A stretch of DNA of 64,000 bases from Dromiciops gliroides (GCF_019393635.1 NC_057861.1:153963544-154027543); one strand, 5' to 3'. Positions 1 to 12,200 are shown, counted from the first letter of the stretch. Notes: a model not told the origin generated them from the sequence alone. Numbers and translations are program-made.

Positions 1-429
1 CCTTCAAGGCCCAACTCTTTCCTGATCAACCTAGCTCACAGACTCTCACTTCTCTGACTTCTTATCAAAGGCATTGTTTGTATGACTGCTTTTGATGGAT
101 AGAGAGAGGCAGCAGGCTCTGGTGGCTAGAGATAGCCTGAGAGTCAGGGCTGGCCTCAAGTTCATGTCATGCCTCTGGCACATACTGGCTTTGTGAGTGA
201 CCATGGGAAAGTCACTATACCTCTTAGTACCCGAAACAGCTCTCTATGATAGTAACTTGAAAGCTGGAATCTGTGAACTTAAAAATAGATATTTAATTAT
301 GACATAAGTAGTAATATAATCATATAATTATCAATAATACATTAGTAATAATAGAATTATTAATATTTATATTTTTATGTGTTCAAATGTATGTATATGT
401 GTACACATACATATATATACACATTATAT

Positions 430-745
430 ATATTGACAATTGCATTTTAATATAATTGATTTTCTTTGTATTCCTATTTATTTTATCTTATGCATTTAAA
501 AACTCTTCTTTTTTTTTGCAGGACAATGAGGGTTAAGTGACTTGCCCAGGGTCACACAGCTAGTTAAGTGTCAAGTGTCTGAGGCCAGATTTGAACTCAG
601 GTCCTCCTGAATCCAAGGCCAGTGCCTTATCCACTGCTCCACCTAGCTGCCCCTAAAAACATTATTCTGAGAAGGGGTTCAAAGGCTTCACCAGACTGAC
701 AACAGTGGCCATGACACAAAAAAGTTTAAAAATTTTTGTTCCATG
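430..745 (+). mobile_element. Short TIR-type (hAT-like) non-autonomous element, split by a SINE
   Basis: The sequence flanking the SINE (TTTATCTTATGCATTTAAAA, then ATTATTCTGAGAAGGGG and the CACCAGACTG block) recurs at 3,905-4,055 and 9,320-9,520. It forms a dispersed family whose ends resemble GGTTCTTAACC inverted repeats. Confidence 0.5.
505..653 (-). mobile_element. WSINE-type CORE-SINE
   Basis: This is a full-length minus-strand copy with its tail as a T run on the left. It is flanked by TAAAAAC-like target duplications and has inserted into the TIR element that spans about 430-740. Confidence 0.9.
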
Positions 746-1002
746 GCTATAAATTGCAGAGCTGGTCCAAACTTGCATTGGTAGAAGGAATTTCATCACT
801 GGAAATTGTCCATATCAATGAACTGATAAGTTCAGAATTAAAATAAAAAGCATAAAAGTTGTTTAGAGATGTATGCCACTGAGGGTTTGATTTTCAAGAT
901 ATTTGAAAGAGAATATACTAAATATTTAGAAAAAAGACTGAAAATAATTATCAATACATCAATCCATTAATAAGAATTTATTAAGTACCAACTATGTGCC
1001 AA

Positions 1003-1243
1003 GTAAAGGCAGCTAGATGCCTTAGTTAGAACAGTGGACCAGGAATCAGAAAGACCTGAGTTCAAATCTGACCTCAGACACTCACTAGCTGTGTGACAAG
1101 TCACTTAACTTCTGTTTACCTTAATCCATGGGAGAAGGAAATTGCAAACCACTCTGGTATCTTTGCCAAGAAACCCCACTGGATGGTATTGGGGTGATAT
1201 GGTCCATAGGGTCACGAAGATTAGGACACAACTGAATGACTGA
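1003..1243 (+). mobile_element. MIR-headed SINE with RTE-like tail
   Basis: The MIR-like head (AGCTGTGTGACAAGTCACTT) is followed by GGAGAAGGAAATTGCAAACC and a tail containing GACACAACTGAATGACTGAA, which resembles the 3' end of BovB/RTE LINEs. The copy is moderately diverged. Confidence 0.75.
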
Positions 1244-2262
1244 ACAATGATGTGTCAAGTACTGTGTTGGGTGTTGGAGATATAAAAACAAAACTGAAAC
1301 ATTCTTTGCCCTCAAAGAGTTTACATTCTAACAAGGAAATGATAGGCACATATATCAGTGAAACTGATCATGAAATTGATCCTGGTTCTTGGCTCCTTCT
1401 ATTAGGCCCCATACTTGGGCCACTTCTGGTGACTGGTATGCTCTGACTGTTTGCTAATAGGCTTGCACAACTTGAGGCTCCTGGTTGATTCCTCAGTCTC
1501 CATGCCAGGTTAGGGCTAGGAATTTATTCCCAAGAGCACTCCCAAGAGAAAAATAACTTCTGCTCTCTCCCATACTCTGTAATATGTCACGTGGGACTCA
1601 GGTAGTGTCTCTCTCAAACTTCCCATGTAGGAAAGAGGGGATCTTTTTACTCTCCTTCCTCACAGCAATAGGGACAACATATCAATAGGAGCAAAAAGGT
1701 ATATGCAAAATACAGATAAAGCAGGTAGCATCTTGGAGGGGAAGGTACTAACAATTAAGGGGACTATGAAAGGTAATACAAACTTTGTCTTGTGATTCCA
1801 AGTGGCAGAAATGAGGAGGGAAAGCATTTCAGCATGGTAGGTAGCTCGCACAGAGTTATAGGGACAGAATTGAAGTGTGTCGAAGAAACAGAGAGTAGTC
1901 TGGTATACCTATACTAAAGAAAGCATGAATAGGAGTAATGTATAAGAAGACTGAACTCATAATGACTGATTTATAGGCCTATTTTCTCCTCTTTTTAAAA
2001 CTGCTATGAGAATAATGCACACACACATCAAGGATGTGATAAGGGAGTAGCTGGGCTTTCACCAGTGATTGTCTATAGCACATCAGAGATCATGGCTTCA
2101 TAGCCACACAATGTTTCTTTGGGTTTTTTCCCCCAAAATATTCAGTTTTATTTACTAGTTAATGAAAATAGATGAAAGAAAGGAGGGAACCACTTGCTAT
2201 ATGCCGAGAGCTCAAAAATATATCTCGATTAAACTTAAAGACTTCTTTTCCACATTGGTGGA
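1244..2262. other. Gene-free stretch, little recognised
   Basis: An L2-like minus-strand fragment may cover about 1,250-1,350 (TATAAAAACAAAACTGAAAC...TTACATTCTAACAAGG). I recognise nothing else, and no open frame here shows a known domain. Confidence 0.4.
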
Positions 2263-2347
2263 ACTTGAGACCACTAAAAGCACTGCATTGTCTAAATAAT
2301 ATTGTGGTAAAAATTATTTGTGGTAAAGATATATATTGGAAGTTTTA
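2263..2347 (+). repeat. 85-bp inverted repeat, left arm
   Basis: It matches the reverse complement of 4,503-4,587 with 3 mismatches and no gap; the flanks are unrelated. Confidence 0.9.
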
Positions 2348-2773
2348 GCTGAATCATTTGAGAGATTGCGCATGCTACTGAAGCGGCTTTTGAAGGACCT
2401 CCCTTTTGGGGAGGAGAATGCAAGGAACTTCCCTTACACAAACTTAAAAGTGAGGGCAGGAATGGAAGTTCTCTCTCTCTGGCGGTGAATTTATCAGCGA
2501 CGGAATGGGATTGAAAGGAGTGCACGTGGTTTGGTTTTCGGTCTTTTCAGGGATTCGAGGTATGGCGGGCAGTTTGGGATTCGGTGAGTTTTATAAAGGA
2601 ATAGACTAAGCTTAGATCTAAGATTATTCATTTGTATTTCTCCTTCCTTATTTCCCTAATTGGCTTCAGCTCTTGTTGTCTAATTAATTCCCAAGCAATA
2701 AAAAAAAACCCCAAAACTAACTGATTCCTCACAGATTAAAGCTCAGTGGCTCATTTTTCTTATTGGTCTGTGA

Positions 2774-2776
<3 letters not shown>
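2263..2776 (+). mobile_element. Probable solo LTR of an endogenous retrovirus
   Basis: This compact promoter-like block includes CCTCCCTTTTGGGGAGGAG and CACGTGG, followed by an AATAAA at about 2,698 and an end near GTCTGTGAGACA just before a TA microsatellite. The first 85 bases recur inverted at 4,503-4,587. The exact ends and a target duplication could not be fixed. Confidence 0.45.

Positions 2777-2818
<42 letters not shown>
2777..2818. repeat. (TA)n microsatellite
   Basis: About 21 uninterrupted TA units directly follow the presumed LTR end. Confidence 0.97.
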
Positions 2819-2820
<2 letters not shown>

Positions 2821-3397
2821 GAAAGTTAAAGGGGGAGATTAATGCTCTGTATATCCAATTTGGCTCTCACACTATCCTGCATTCCTTCCTCCAAATCATT
2901 GTACATCTGAAGTACTTACCCAAGACAGCTATATTAATGAACTCAAGGGACTGCCCATAAACTTCATGTCAGGACAATGGACATTTTTTTCATCCCTTTG
3001 GTATACCTATTTGGTAAGCTTACATTTTTTGAGTAGTCATGACTCTTGTTGAGGATGTCCTGTAGTATTTGGAAGTTCAACAAATGCCATCAATTTTAGC
3101 ATCCAGAGGACTTCACTATCCATAGATGATCTCTCTTCTATTTGTATTCTTTGCACAAAACATCTTCCTTGAAAGAAAAGAGTATTTTTGGAGAGCAAAT
3201 ACCTTCCTGTTTTGTACCTTACTTGACAGTCAAAGAATCTGTGAATAAAGTTGTATCTGTGGTGGTGTACATCAAGGAGTATAAAACAATTTTAACATAT
3301 TCATGAGACAATTTGTTGGAGGAAACACCTTGTTTAATTGGTTTGGGATTAAAACTTTGCCCTTACCCAGCACCTTTCTTTTATGGACCTACAAGAG

Positions 3398-3490
3398 ATA
3401 GAAAGATAGGTAGATAGATAAGTAGAGAGGTAGATAGATAGGTAGATAAGTAGATAGGTAGATAGATAGATGGATAGATATAGTTGATAT
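3398..3490. repeat. (GATA)n microsatellite
   Basis: Imperfect GATA/GGTA units merge into AT-rich sequence to about 3,530. Confidence 0.9.
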
Positions 3491-3564
3491 AGATATAGCT
3501 AAACATAGATATATGTATATAAATATGGCTATGGATATGCACTTTGTTCTATAAATTTTAAAAG

Positions 3565-3800
3565 TGTCTAAGTAGCTGGGTGGTCACAATAGACAGTACT
3601 AGCCTTGAAATCAAGTCAACCAAAGTTCAAATTCATCCTTAGACACTTAATAACTGTGTGCCCCTAGGCAAGTCATTTAACCTTTGTCTTGCTCAGTTTT
3701 CTCATCTATAAAAAAATAGTACCTATCTCCCAGGGCTATTAGGAAGATAAAACAAGATAATATTTGTAAAGTTATATAAATGCTATTATGCTAGCTATTG
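3565..3800 (+). mobile_element. MIR element
   Basis: A diverged full-length MIR: core CTGTGTGCCCCTAGGCAAGT, then CTCATCTATAAAA and CAGGGCTATTAGGAAGATAA, the usual 3' MIR order. Confidence 0.75.
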
Positions 3801-3904
3801 GGGGGGGGTGTCAATTGAATTCAAATCACCCTCTCCCACCTAAAATAAGCTATAAGATGGCCAGTTCTTAGCACTGGCATATAGTAGGCACTTAATAAAT
3901 ATTG

Positions 3905-4055
3905 ATAACAGCATTTTATTATGGTTTTCTTTGTAATCCTATGTATTTTATCTAATGCATTTAAAAACATTATTCTGAGAAAGGGTCCAAAGGTTTCACC
4001 AGACTGCCACTGGTGACTATGACACAAACAAAAGGTCAAGAATTCCTGTTCTACT
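3905..4055 (+). mobile_element. TIR-type element copy
   Basis: It shares the GCATTTAAAAACATTATTCT block and the CACCAGACTGCCA block with 430-745 and 9,320-9,520. Confidence 0.55.
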
Positions 4056-4108
4056 GGACCCTAATCCTAACTCTCCAGAATTTCATCCCTGCCCTTGGGA
4101 AAGTAGCT

Positions 4109-4111
<3 letters not shown>

Positions 4112-4182
<71 letters not shown>
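4112..4182. repeat. (CT)n microsatellite
   Basis: About 35 uninterrupted CT units. Confidence 0.98.
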
Positions 4183-4183
<1 letters not shown>

Positions 4184-4502
4184 TAATTTGCTGTCTTTTA
4201 TTAGAATGGAATATTTTTTCTACATATTCTACATATTTTCTACATATTACTATATAGTTTGATTCCTAGAACTTAGTATGTGCCTGGAACATAGTAAGCA
4301 TTTAATCTATGATCTCTCTGTTTCACGTGCCAAATGTATTATATACTTTGAAAAATAAGCTGTATGCACTGGAATTTAGTTTCATATATAATCCTCTTTT
4401 TCTTGTCTAAGTATGGAAATGTTCTTATTTGCCAGTATTTGCCAAATTCAGAATAAGAAATAAATAAACAAATGGGAGGGGGCATGTCTTGTTCTAGGGT
4501 TA

Positions 4503-4587
4503 TAAAACTTCCAATATATATCTTTACTACAAATAATTTTTACCACAATAGTATTTGGACAATGCAGTGCTTTTAGTGGTCTCAAGT
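4503..4587 (-). repeat. 85-bp inverted repeat, right arm
   Basis: Reverse-complement partner of 2,263-2,347. It has no LTR body next to it, so it is either a terminal fragment of the same LTR family or a local inverted copy. Confidence 0.9.
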
Positions 4588-5807
4588 TATTTCCTAACAT
4601 AAAAACCCAAACAATATTCTGGTAATATTAATTGACAAGGAATCATGGAACAATTCAATCTTTAAATATTTAAAACTGCAAGTGATCCAAAAGGCAAAGA
4701 GAGACCCATTGCAGGCATCAGTAGGTTGCAGTATATTACCAATGATGACTTGAAGTGAAGAAGTGATATTAAAAGTATTACCCTAGAAATATATGATTGA
4801 AAAATGAGGAGAGCTGATCATGTTTTGAGAGCATGGGATAACAACAGAATAGTTTAGGTGCCACAGCGATATCCATGGAGCGTTAAATAGACTAGGAAGA
4901 AAGTTCCAAACAAGAAAGTTGGGTAGATTTTCTACAGATTATTCATAAGAAGACATGGGTAAGAATTGCACAGGATGAGAAATCATGGATGGTGTGCATT
5001 CTGCACCACTGGAGTGAATACCTACATCACAGTTATACTGAAATAATGAAGCTAACCTCTTATGGTTTATGTCTTGGTTTCCCCAACTAGATTGTAAATT
5101 CCATCATGGCATAGCAACTATCACAGCACCTTACATAGAAGAGGCAGTCAATATTTGTTGTTTGATATTGAAGGGGCTCACCGAATCTGTATTTATGTTT
5201 ATCTCATCTCTATATCTAAACCCATATCAATATCCATACCCACATTAATATTGATAATGATATCCATATCCACATCTTTCTCTTTATCTATCTCCCCATC
5301 TGCCCTTCCAACTATCCATTCATCCATCCATCTATTATGTATCCACCTATCCATCCAGTTTCTCCTTCCTTCTCTGACGCCCCCTCCACCCCGCAGGCTC
5401 ATAAAAGAGAGGTACCATGTAAGGGCAAAATTTTAATCCTAAACCAATTAAAATTCTCATTAAAGATTTTCTCAGGAAAAGAGTAGTTCTCAGGTCAATC
5501 TCCTGCATGTGCTATTTTCTCCAAACTCTTTTTGCTGGAATTTGTCTTGTTAGAATTAATTAGAAATCTTTCTTCTTCCTCCTTAACTTATGCTAGAAAA
5601 CCAGGAAGAGAGAAGAAATTTAAACTCTTGGTTAAAGGCTCTTATAGGTTAAAACAAACAAAACAAAGATTCCTCTATATAGAAAAAATAGCATGAGATA
5701 AAGTTCTGTACAGAAATATATGAATCTCTGAGAGCTCATTACAGATATTTAAGGTACTGTGCAACTCAATCACTAATAAATTATACCCAATTATATATTT
5801 TTTGTTT
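4588..5807. other. Gene-free stretch with simple CCAT/ATCC-rich sequence
   Basis: At about 5,200-5,350 there is degenerate CATATC/CATCCAT simple sequence that gives spurious frames on both strands. I see nothing identifiable elsewhere in the stretch. Confidence 0.5.
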
Positions 5808-5978
5808 GTTTGTTTTTGTGGGGCAATGAGGGTTAAGTGACTTGCCCAGGGTCACACAGCTAGTAAGTGTCCAGTGTCTGAGGCTGGATTTGAACTAAGG
5901 TCCTCCTGAGGCCTCCAGGACCTCCAGGACCTCCAGGGCCTGTCCTTTTATCCGCTACACCACTGTAGCTGCATCCCA
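5808..5978 (-). mobile_element. WSINE-type SINE with internal GGACCTCCA triplication
   Basis: This minus-strand copy is longer than usual because a CCTCCAGGA unit is repeated three times at about 5,912-5,940. Confidence 0.85.
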
Positions 5979-6829
5979 ACTATATTTTTAAAGAAAAGAA
6001 TGGATTCAATGCTTTTCCTTCAATCAATCAATAAACCAACAAATAGTTCTTAAGTACCTATTATGTGCCAGCCATTGTGCTAGGTACTGAGGTTGCAAAA
6101 ATAAAAATTAAATGATCTCTACCCATAAGGAGCTCATATCATCTCAAGGAACACAATACATTTCCCATACAAGGTGTCCCAAAAGACTTAGTTCAGTTTT
6201 AAAGCTTTAATAACTTAAACTACATATAAAACCATATATTTTGCATGCAAAAATAGGTACACAATAAACACTAGGTAATTTCGGTGGGGATAAAGGCACC
6301 AGCAGCTGAAGAGATCAGGGAAGGCTTTACATAGGAGGTGGTGTTTGAATTGAGCTCTAAAGGAAATGAGAGATTTTAAGAGGTGAAGGTTTATAGGAGA
6401 ACATTGTACACTGTAACAGCAATATTGTGCAATGATCAACTGTAATAGACTTAGTTCTTCTCAGAAATACAATGATCCAAGACAATTCCAAAGGATTCAT
6501 TTTGGAAAATGCTTTCCCCATACAGAAAAAAGGGCTGTGGAATCTGAATGCAGATTGAACCATATTATTTCTACTTTGGAGTTTTTTTGAGGTTTTTCCC
6601 TTTTGTTCTGATTCTTCTTTCACAACATGACTAATTTAGAAATATGTTTAATATGATTGTACATATATAACCTTTATCAAATTGCTTTCTGTCTTGGGGA
6701 AAGGAGAGGGAGGGGAGGAAAGGAGGAAAAATTTTAACTCAATATCTTATAAAAACAAATGTTGAAAAGTATTTTTGTATGTAATTGGGAAAAAATAAAA
6801 TATTATTAAGATTGGGAAAAAAGAGGTGA

Positions 6830-8290
6830 AGGTTCAGAGGGAATGTATCCTATTCATGGAAACAACTCTCTGCAAAGGCAAAGAGATGGGAGATGGAATG
6901 TCAGGTGTGAGGAATTGCAAATAGGTCAGTTTGTCAGGACTGTGGAATGTGTGAAGGCAAGTAATGTTTAATAAATCTATAAAGGTAGGTTGGAACCAGG
7001 CTATGAAGGAGTGTAAATGTCAAAAAGAGTACTTTATATTTTATCCTAGAGATAATAGGGAGCCAATGAAATTTATTGAGCAGTGGAGTGACATGTCAAA
7101 ACTTGTGCTTTAGAACTACCATATTGACAGCTCTGAAGAGAACAGATGGGAAAGAGGAGAGACCTGAGGAAAGGAGGACAATCAGGAAACTAGTTAAAAA
7201 GTTCATGGAAAAAGTGATGGGGCTGGCTTATTTCTCACATGGTTGCATTATTTTGTGACTTCTCTGACTTTTCCACCATACTCCAGGAAGCTTATTATTG
7301 GGAAAACATTATCCTACAAGATCCCATTGTCCTTGGGACTTCATCTCATCACCATTCTCTGTCCTTATAATTGGAGGGTAAAATGGAGGTATGAAGTCCA
7401 AAACCTCCATTTAAGGAGGGGGCCTGTACAATGCCTCCCTAGCCCTTTTAGTTTCTTTTTATGTGTTGTCTTCACCCATTAGATTGTAAGTTCCTTGAGG
7501 GCAAGGGCTGCCTTTCTTTTTTTTTTTTTATATTTGTATCCCCAGTACTTGCAATACCTGGCACATAGTAGGCACTTAAGAAATGCTTTTTTGATTGATT
7601 GATTAGATGAGGGGAAGCACCTGACCTTGGATGATGGCTGTGTAAGTGGAGAAAAGGTACACGTGTGATAGATACTATGCAGGTAAAATTGACAATCCTT
7701 GACAGCTGATTGGTTATTTGATACGGAGAGTGAAGAGCTGAGAATGACTGAGGCGGTGAACCTAGATGACTGGAAGAATGATGATTCCCTGGACAGAAGT
7801 AAGGACATTTATCTCTGGGGAGGAAGATAATGAATACTGTTTTGGATGTGTTGAGTTCAAGCTGCCCATGGGACATCCCTTTGGAAATGTAATAGGGAGT
7901 TGGTGATATGGGACTGGAGCTTAGAAGAAAGACCAGGGATAGATAGGAAGATTTTTGAGTCATTTCTGTAGAGATGGTAATTAAATCCATGAGAGCTGAA
8001 AAGGTTACCAAGAGAAAACTTAAAGAAAAAACAGAAGGGAGTCCATGACAGGGTCTTGAAGATATACCCATGGTCAGGGAGCAGGATATGAATGCTGATG
8101 TAGCAAAGGAGATTTAGAAGTAGTGGTTAAACAAGTAGAAGCCCAAGTAAGACCAGCGTTATGAAAATGCAGAGAAGAGAGGGCATCAAGAGGGAAAGGG
8201 TGGTTAATAGTGTCAAATTCAGCAGAGAAGTCAAGAAGAATGAGGACTGAGAAAAGGTCCCATGGAATCATCATCTCTTATTCTAATGGT
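6830..8290 (-). mobile_element. L2 LINE, minus strand, interrupted
   Basis: On the plus strand it carries the complement of the L2 RT-end and 3' region (AATAGGGAGCCAATGAAATT; GAGTGACATG; later GGTGATGAGG-type blocks). A separate plus-strand L2 3' end at about 7,470-7,610 interrupts it (GAGGGCAAGGGCTGCC, then GGCACATAGTAGGCACTTAA). Confidence 0.7.
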
Positions 8291-8545
8291 CACTAAAATT
8301 GGCAGTGACAAGAGTTAATTTGGTATTTTCTTCTACAATAGTGGCCAATTTCTATTCAGTGGATTAGCTTCACAGTAGTCTGGGATGGTAGGATTAGTAG
8401 TGGAGAGGAGAAAGGGGAAAGAGGAGGGGAAATTAAGCATTATTCCTCTATCCCCAATTGCTTCCCCTTACCCAGTCCTTTAGTGTTATTTTACTAATTT
8501 CTCTGACAAAATGCTCTATAGCTTGAGTCTGGTTTTTCTTCAAAT

Positions 8546-8916
8546 TGTAACAATTGGAATGACGCCACCTGCTGGAGATTTACTGTAGAAAAGCTGCGCC
8601 ATGAGGTGAACGTCTCTGAGGGAAAGACCATGCATCTTTTCTTTGGCGTCAGGAAGTGACGTTTGCTGGTGGGAAGAAGAAGGGGGAGCGGGGCACTCTG
8701 ACTTGGTCTTTCCTGTGTACTCTGGTGGAGAGCGGAGCTAGAAATGCACTCTCCCTTTAATAGATAGATGAATGTAGGCCTTTCTCTCTCTCTTTACCAA
8801 ATTCTTATTCTCCTAAATAAATGCTTAAAAGTCTAACTCTTGCTAAAGCTTATAATTTATTGGCAACCACTCATTAGATATTTTAGACAGAATAGCTAGA
8901 ATTTTAGCCCTTAACA
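8546..8916 (+). mobile_element. Solo LTR with 4-bp target duplication
   Basis: A 371-bp unit starts TGTAACAATTGG and ends CCCTTAACA. It is flanked by perfect AAAT duplications (8,542-8,545 and 8,917-8,920) and has an AATAAA signal at about 8,815. Ends TG...CA with a 4-bp duplication fit a gamma-type ERV. No internal retroviral gene is attached, so it is a recombined solo LTR. Confidence 0.88.
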
Positions 8917-9319
8917 AAATAGATATGAATCTTACTTCAATCCTTTGTAAACCCAAAGTCCACCATTTAGAATCTATGTCACTTAGCTTTTCCTTACTGG
9001 CTCAAAGTGAAAAAATGAGAAAAAAAACCTTAAAAAATCTAGAAATCAAACTTTTAAAATGTTTGCCCCTATTTCCCTCATGGGTAGCAGAAGGGGAAGA
9101 ACACTAGGAGATTGTGCTGTTCCATACTGGGTCAAACAAATCCTCATAGAAGCAATGAATGATAACAATAGAAAGAGAAGAAAGTGGGTCAGTCCCACAT
9201 GGAAGAACTTGCCCAGATAGAACAGTATTTAATAAACTTTATATCTGTCTTTTCAACCATCCTTATTGAGCTTGCCAAACCCCAAATATGTTGGAGGCTA
9301 ATATTCTTAGAATCTTCAA

Positions 9320-9520
9320 GTTCCAGGAGTTCTTGACTTGGGTACTATGGACTTGGTTTAAAAAATTTTTTTTTGAAAACTGTGTTTCAGGATAATTGGT
9401 TTCCTTCGTAATCCTTTTTTATTTTGTGCTTTTAAAAACATTATTCCTAGGAGTTCAAAGACTATCTGACTGCCAACAAGGGACATGACACACAGGAAAG
9501 GTGAGGATCTTTGGTCAAGC
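9320..9520 (+). mobile_element. TIR-type element, near full length
   Basis: The left end (AGGAGTTCTTGACTTGG) and right end (AAGGTGAGGATCTTTGG) are imperfect inverted repeats around the body shared with 430-745 and 3,905-4,055. Confidence 0.55.
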
Positions 9521-9589
9521 ACTTACTGGGAAACCATCTGGAAGTTGAACTCTACTCATTTGAGGCACTATTGAGAAAGGAGAAGTGTG

Positions 9590-9712
9590 AGAGGGTGAGA
9601 GAGACAGAGAAACAGACAGATGAGATAGGGATAGAGATAAAGACAGAGATAAAGACAGAGATAAAGACAGAGATAAAGATAGAGATGGGGATAGAGATAG
9701 GGATAGGAATTT
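9590..9712. repeat. GA-rich simple repeat (AGATAAAGACAG units)
   Basis: Four near-perfect 12-bp AGATAAAGACAG units are followed by GATAGAGATA units. The open frames on both strands here are translations of this repeat. Confidence 0.93.
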
Positions 9713-9885
9713 GTTGAGAATGATCAGACACATGAACTATCAGAGAAATTCTTACCTCAATAATGATCATTTTCAAAAGTATAAACTGACCTATCAAGTA
9801 CATATACTATTGGGAGTAAACTTCTAGCTCAGTATAAACAGATAAATCAATTTTTAATAACTACCTATCTAATGAAAGTAGAATT

Positions 9886-10039
9886 CTTTTTTTTTTTTTT
9901 TAGTGAGGCAATTGGGGTTAAGTGACTTGCCCAGGGTCACACAGCTAGTAAGAGTTAAGTATCTGAGGCAGGATTTGAACTCAGGTACTTCTGACTCCAG
10001 GGCCGGTGCTCTATCCACTGCACCACCTAGCTGCCCCTC
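9886..10039 (-). mobile_element. WSINE-type SINE
   Basis: Full-length minus-strand copy with a T run on the left, followed at once by an MIR element at about 10,065-10,215 on the plus strand. Confidence 0.9.
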
Positions 10040-11127
10040 TCAAGCTTTTCTTAAAGATAAGACAAAGAAAGGTATTGTGGCATAATGGAAAGAATGCTGG
10101 ATTTAGAGTCAAGAAGACCAGTGTTCAAATCCTGTTTCTGACATTTACTAACTGTGATCATGAGCAGGTTGCTGAAATCTTCCAAGTTTCAGTTTTCTTA
10201 CCTGTAATACTCAATGGATGTATGTATAAGTACACCTTGGACAGATGCTGCAAATGGACAATGTATTGGACCTCAAATTGAAAAGGATGAGGGGAGTGAG
10301 CTGGATTGCCTTTGGGAAATTACAAAGTTCTTTTAGTGATTCCAAGCTTCTTCCTGAAACCAAGGCCTGTCTTTTAATGCCATTTCCTCTCCCTGGATTT
10401 GATATAAGGTTGCAATTCATGCAATAGTACAGTCTGCCAAGATTTGTATTTGAGGATCTCCCAGAAGGAGATAGAGAGTATATAGAGAACATAATGAACT
10501 GCAAAGCATTAGAAACAAAACATTATGAAGAATCGGTGTAAAGTGTGAGAAAATTATTGGGTTTTGGGACTCCCAGAGGGCCCCCCCCCCCCAGAGAGCC
10601 TGGCCTGACCTTTCTTAAGGCCAGCCCAGAGTCAGGAAGTTACCTCGTTCAAAACCTCACCCACCTGAAAGCCTTGTTCCTGCTAGATGAACTGTTCTCT
10701 GGGCTCTGACCTCAGCATGACTGTGATGAATTACCCTCAAATCCAGTGAACCAATAGATTTGAATGATGCTACCCAATTAGCTTTGAGGAATGTGTATGG
10801 GTGGGCTCTCCTCCTGCCCACAGCAAGCTTATACAGACACTTGCTCTCTTTGGCATGGGAACTTGGTGAGAGCAGATGCAGCTCACTAGGAATCTGCATT
10901 TTCTCTTCTATTTTCTAGCTAGGCTTTCCTATATTTCAGAGCCATGTGCGTTCTCTTTACTAATATTTAATATACTTTAATAAATGCTTAATGCCCCCAA
11001 ACTGGTACAAATCTGGTACTCTAATTTCTAAGTAACAAATATATGATAAATCCCAGCTAATTTTCCCTGCAATTGGGACAGTAATAGGGAGATCACATAT
11101 AGGTTTTTGTTTTGTTTTGTTTCGTTT

Positions 11128-11274
11128 CTTTTTTTTTGGTAAGGCAATCAGGGTTAAGTGACTTGTCCAGGGTCCCACAGCTAGCAAATGTTAAGTGTCC
11201 GAGGCCGGATTTGAACTCAGGTCCTCCTGAATCCAGGGCCAGTACTCTATCCACTGCACCACCTAACTGCCCCA
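11128..11274 (-). mobile_element. WSINE-type SINE
   Basis: A minus-strand copy inserted in the LTR, immediately left of the TTTC/TTCC repeat. Confidence 0.9.
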
Positions 11275-11278
11275 AATA

Positions 11279-11281
11279 ATT

Positions 11282-11355
<74 letters not shown>

Positions 11356-11438
11356 TTCCTTCCTTCCTTCCTTCCTTCCTTCCTTCCTTCCTTCCTTCCT
11401 TCCTTCCTTCCTTCCTTCCTTCCTTCCTTCCTTTCTTT
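11279..11438. repeat. (TTTC)n(TTCC)n microsatellite
   Basis: About 160 bp, switching cleanly from TTTC to TTCC at 11,351. It adjoins the tail side of the next SINE and probably grew from that tail. Lys/Glu/Arg-repeat frames on the minus strand are artefacts. Confidence 0.97.
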
Positions 11439-11440
11439 TT

Positions 11441-11576
11441 GCTGGGCAATGAGGGTTAAGTGACTTGCACAGGGTCACATAGCTAATAAGTGTCAAGTGT
11501 TTGAGACTGGATTTGAACTCAGGTCCTCCTGAATCCAGAGCCGGTGCTTTATGCACTGCACCACCTAGCTGCCCCC
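11441..11576 (-). mobile_element. WSINE-type SINE
   Basis: Minus-strand copy; its tail position is taken by the microsatellite. Confidence 0.9.
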
Positions 11577-12036
11577 AGCCACATATAGTTTTACTCACCA
11601 CAAAAGAATATAATAAAAATGTGCATGAATGCTGTAGAACAGGATTTCTTAAACCTGCTCCATTTGTCACCCCTTTTGACTTGAGAAATTTTATGCAACC
11701 CTAGGTATATAGGTATATAAAATAGATATACAAATCAACATTTATTGCCATATTTTTCATGACCCTCACATTCAGTTATGTGACACCATATGAGATTGTG
11801 ACCCACAGTTTAAGAAGCTTTTCTATAGAGGATAGGATAATTACAGGGTAAGAGTGAGAGATAACCAATGTATAGCCTCCAGGTTGCATTAGTATTATCA
11901 TTCAAGAGAAAGTGATGAAGGTCCCTAGGACCTTAGCTGGATCACTTGTGATCAATTTGGACAAGAAAAGAATCACACAGGATCAGTAGGATTGAATGAT
12001 TGTTATCTTTATCTTCACTGGGAATAATTATAACAG

Positions 12037-12200
12037 TGAGGGGCTGCTAGGTGGCACAGTGGATAGAGCACCGGCCCTGGAGTCAGGAGTACCTGAGTTC
12101 AAATCCAACCTCAGATACTTAACACTTACTAGCTGTGTGACCCTGGGCAAGTCACTTAACCCCAATTGCCTCACTAAAATAAAAAAAAATTAAAAAAAAA
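12037..12200 (+). mobile_element. WSINE-type SINE
   Basis: Plus-strand full-length copy with an A-rich tail; flanked by ATTATAACAGTGAG duplications. Confidence 0.92.

Larger units (their letters stand above)
10544..11602 (+). mobile_element. Solo LTR (family A) with two nested SINEs
   Basis: It starts TGTGAGAAAATTATTGGG, ends TTACTCACCACA, and is flanked by perfect AAAG duplications (10,540-10,543 and 11,603-11,606). AATAAATGC lies at about 10,980. SINE and microsatellite sequence occupies 11,107-11,578. Net LTR length is about 585 bp. It shares blocks in the same order with 13,481-14,214 (GGGTTTTGGGA, a long C run, AATAGATTTGAATGATGCTA). Confidence 0.88.

Noticed and set aside
9590..9733. 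Possible CRISPR-like or regulatory tandem repeats
   Set aside because: The units are simple GA-rich microsatellite without spacers; no cas genes and a mammalian context.
11093..11670. Long Lys/Glu/Arg-repeat open frames
   Set aside because: They are translations of the TTTC/TTCC microsatellite and adjoining SINEs.
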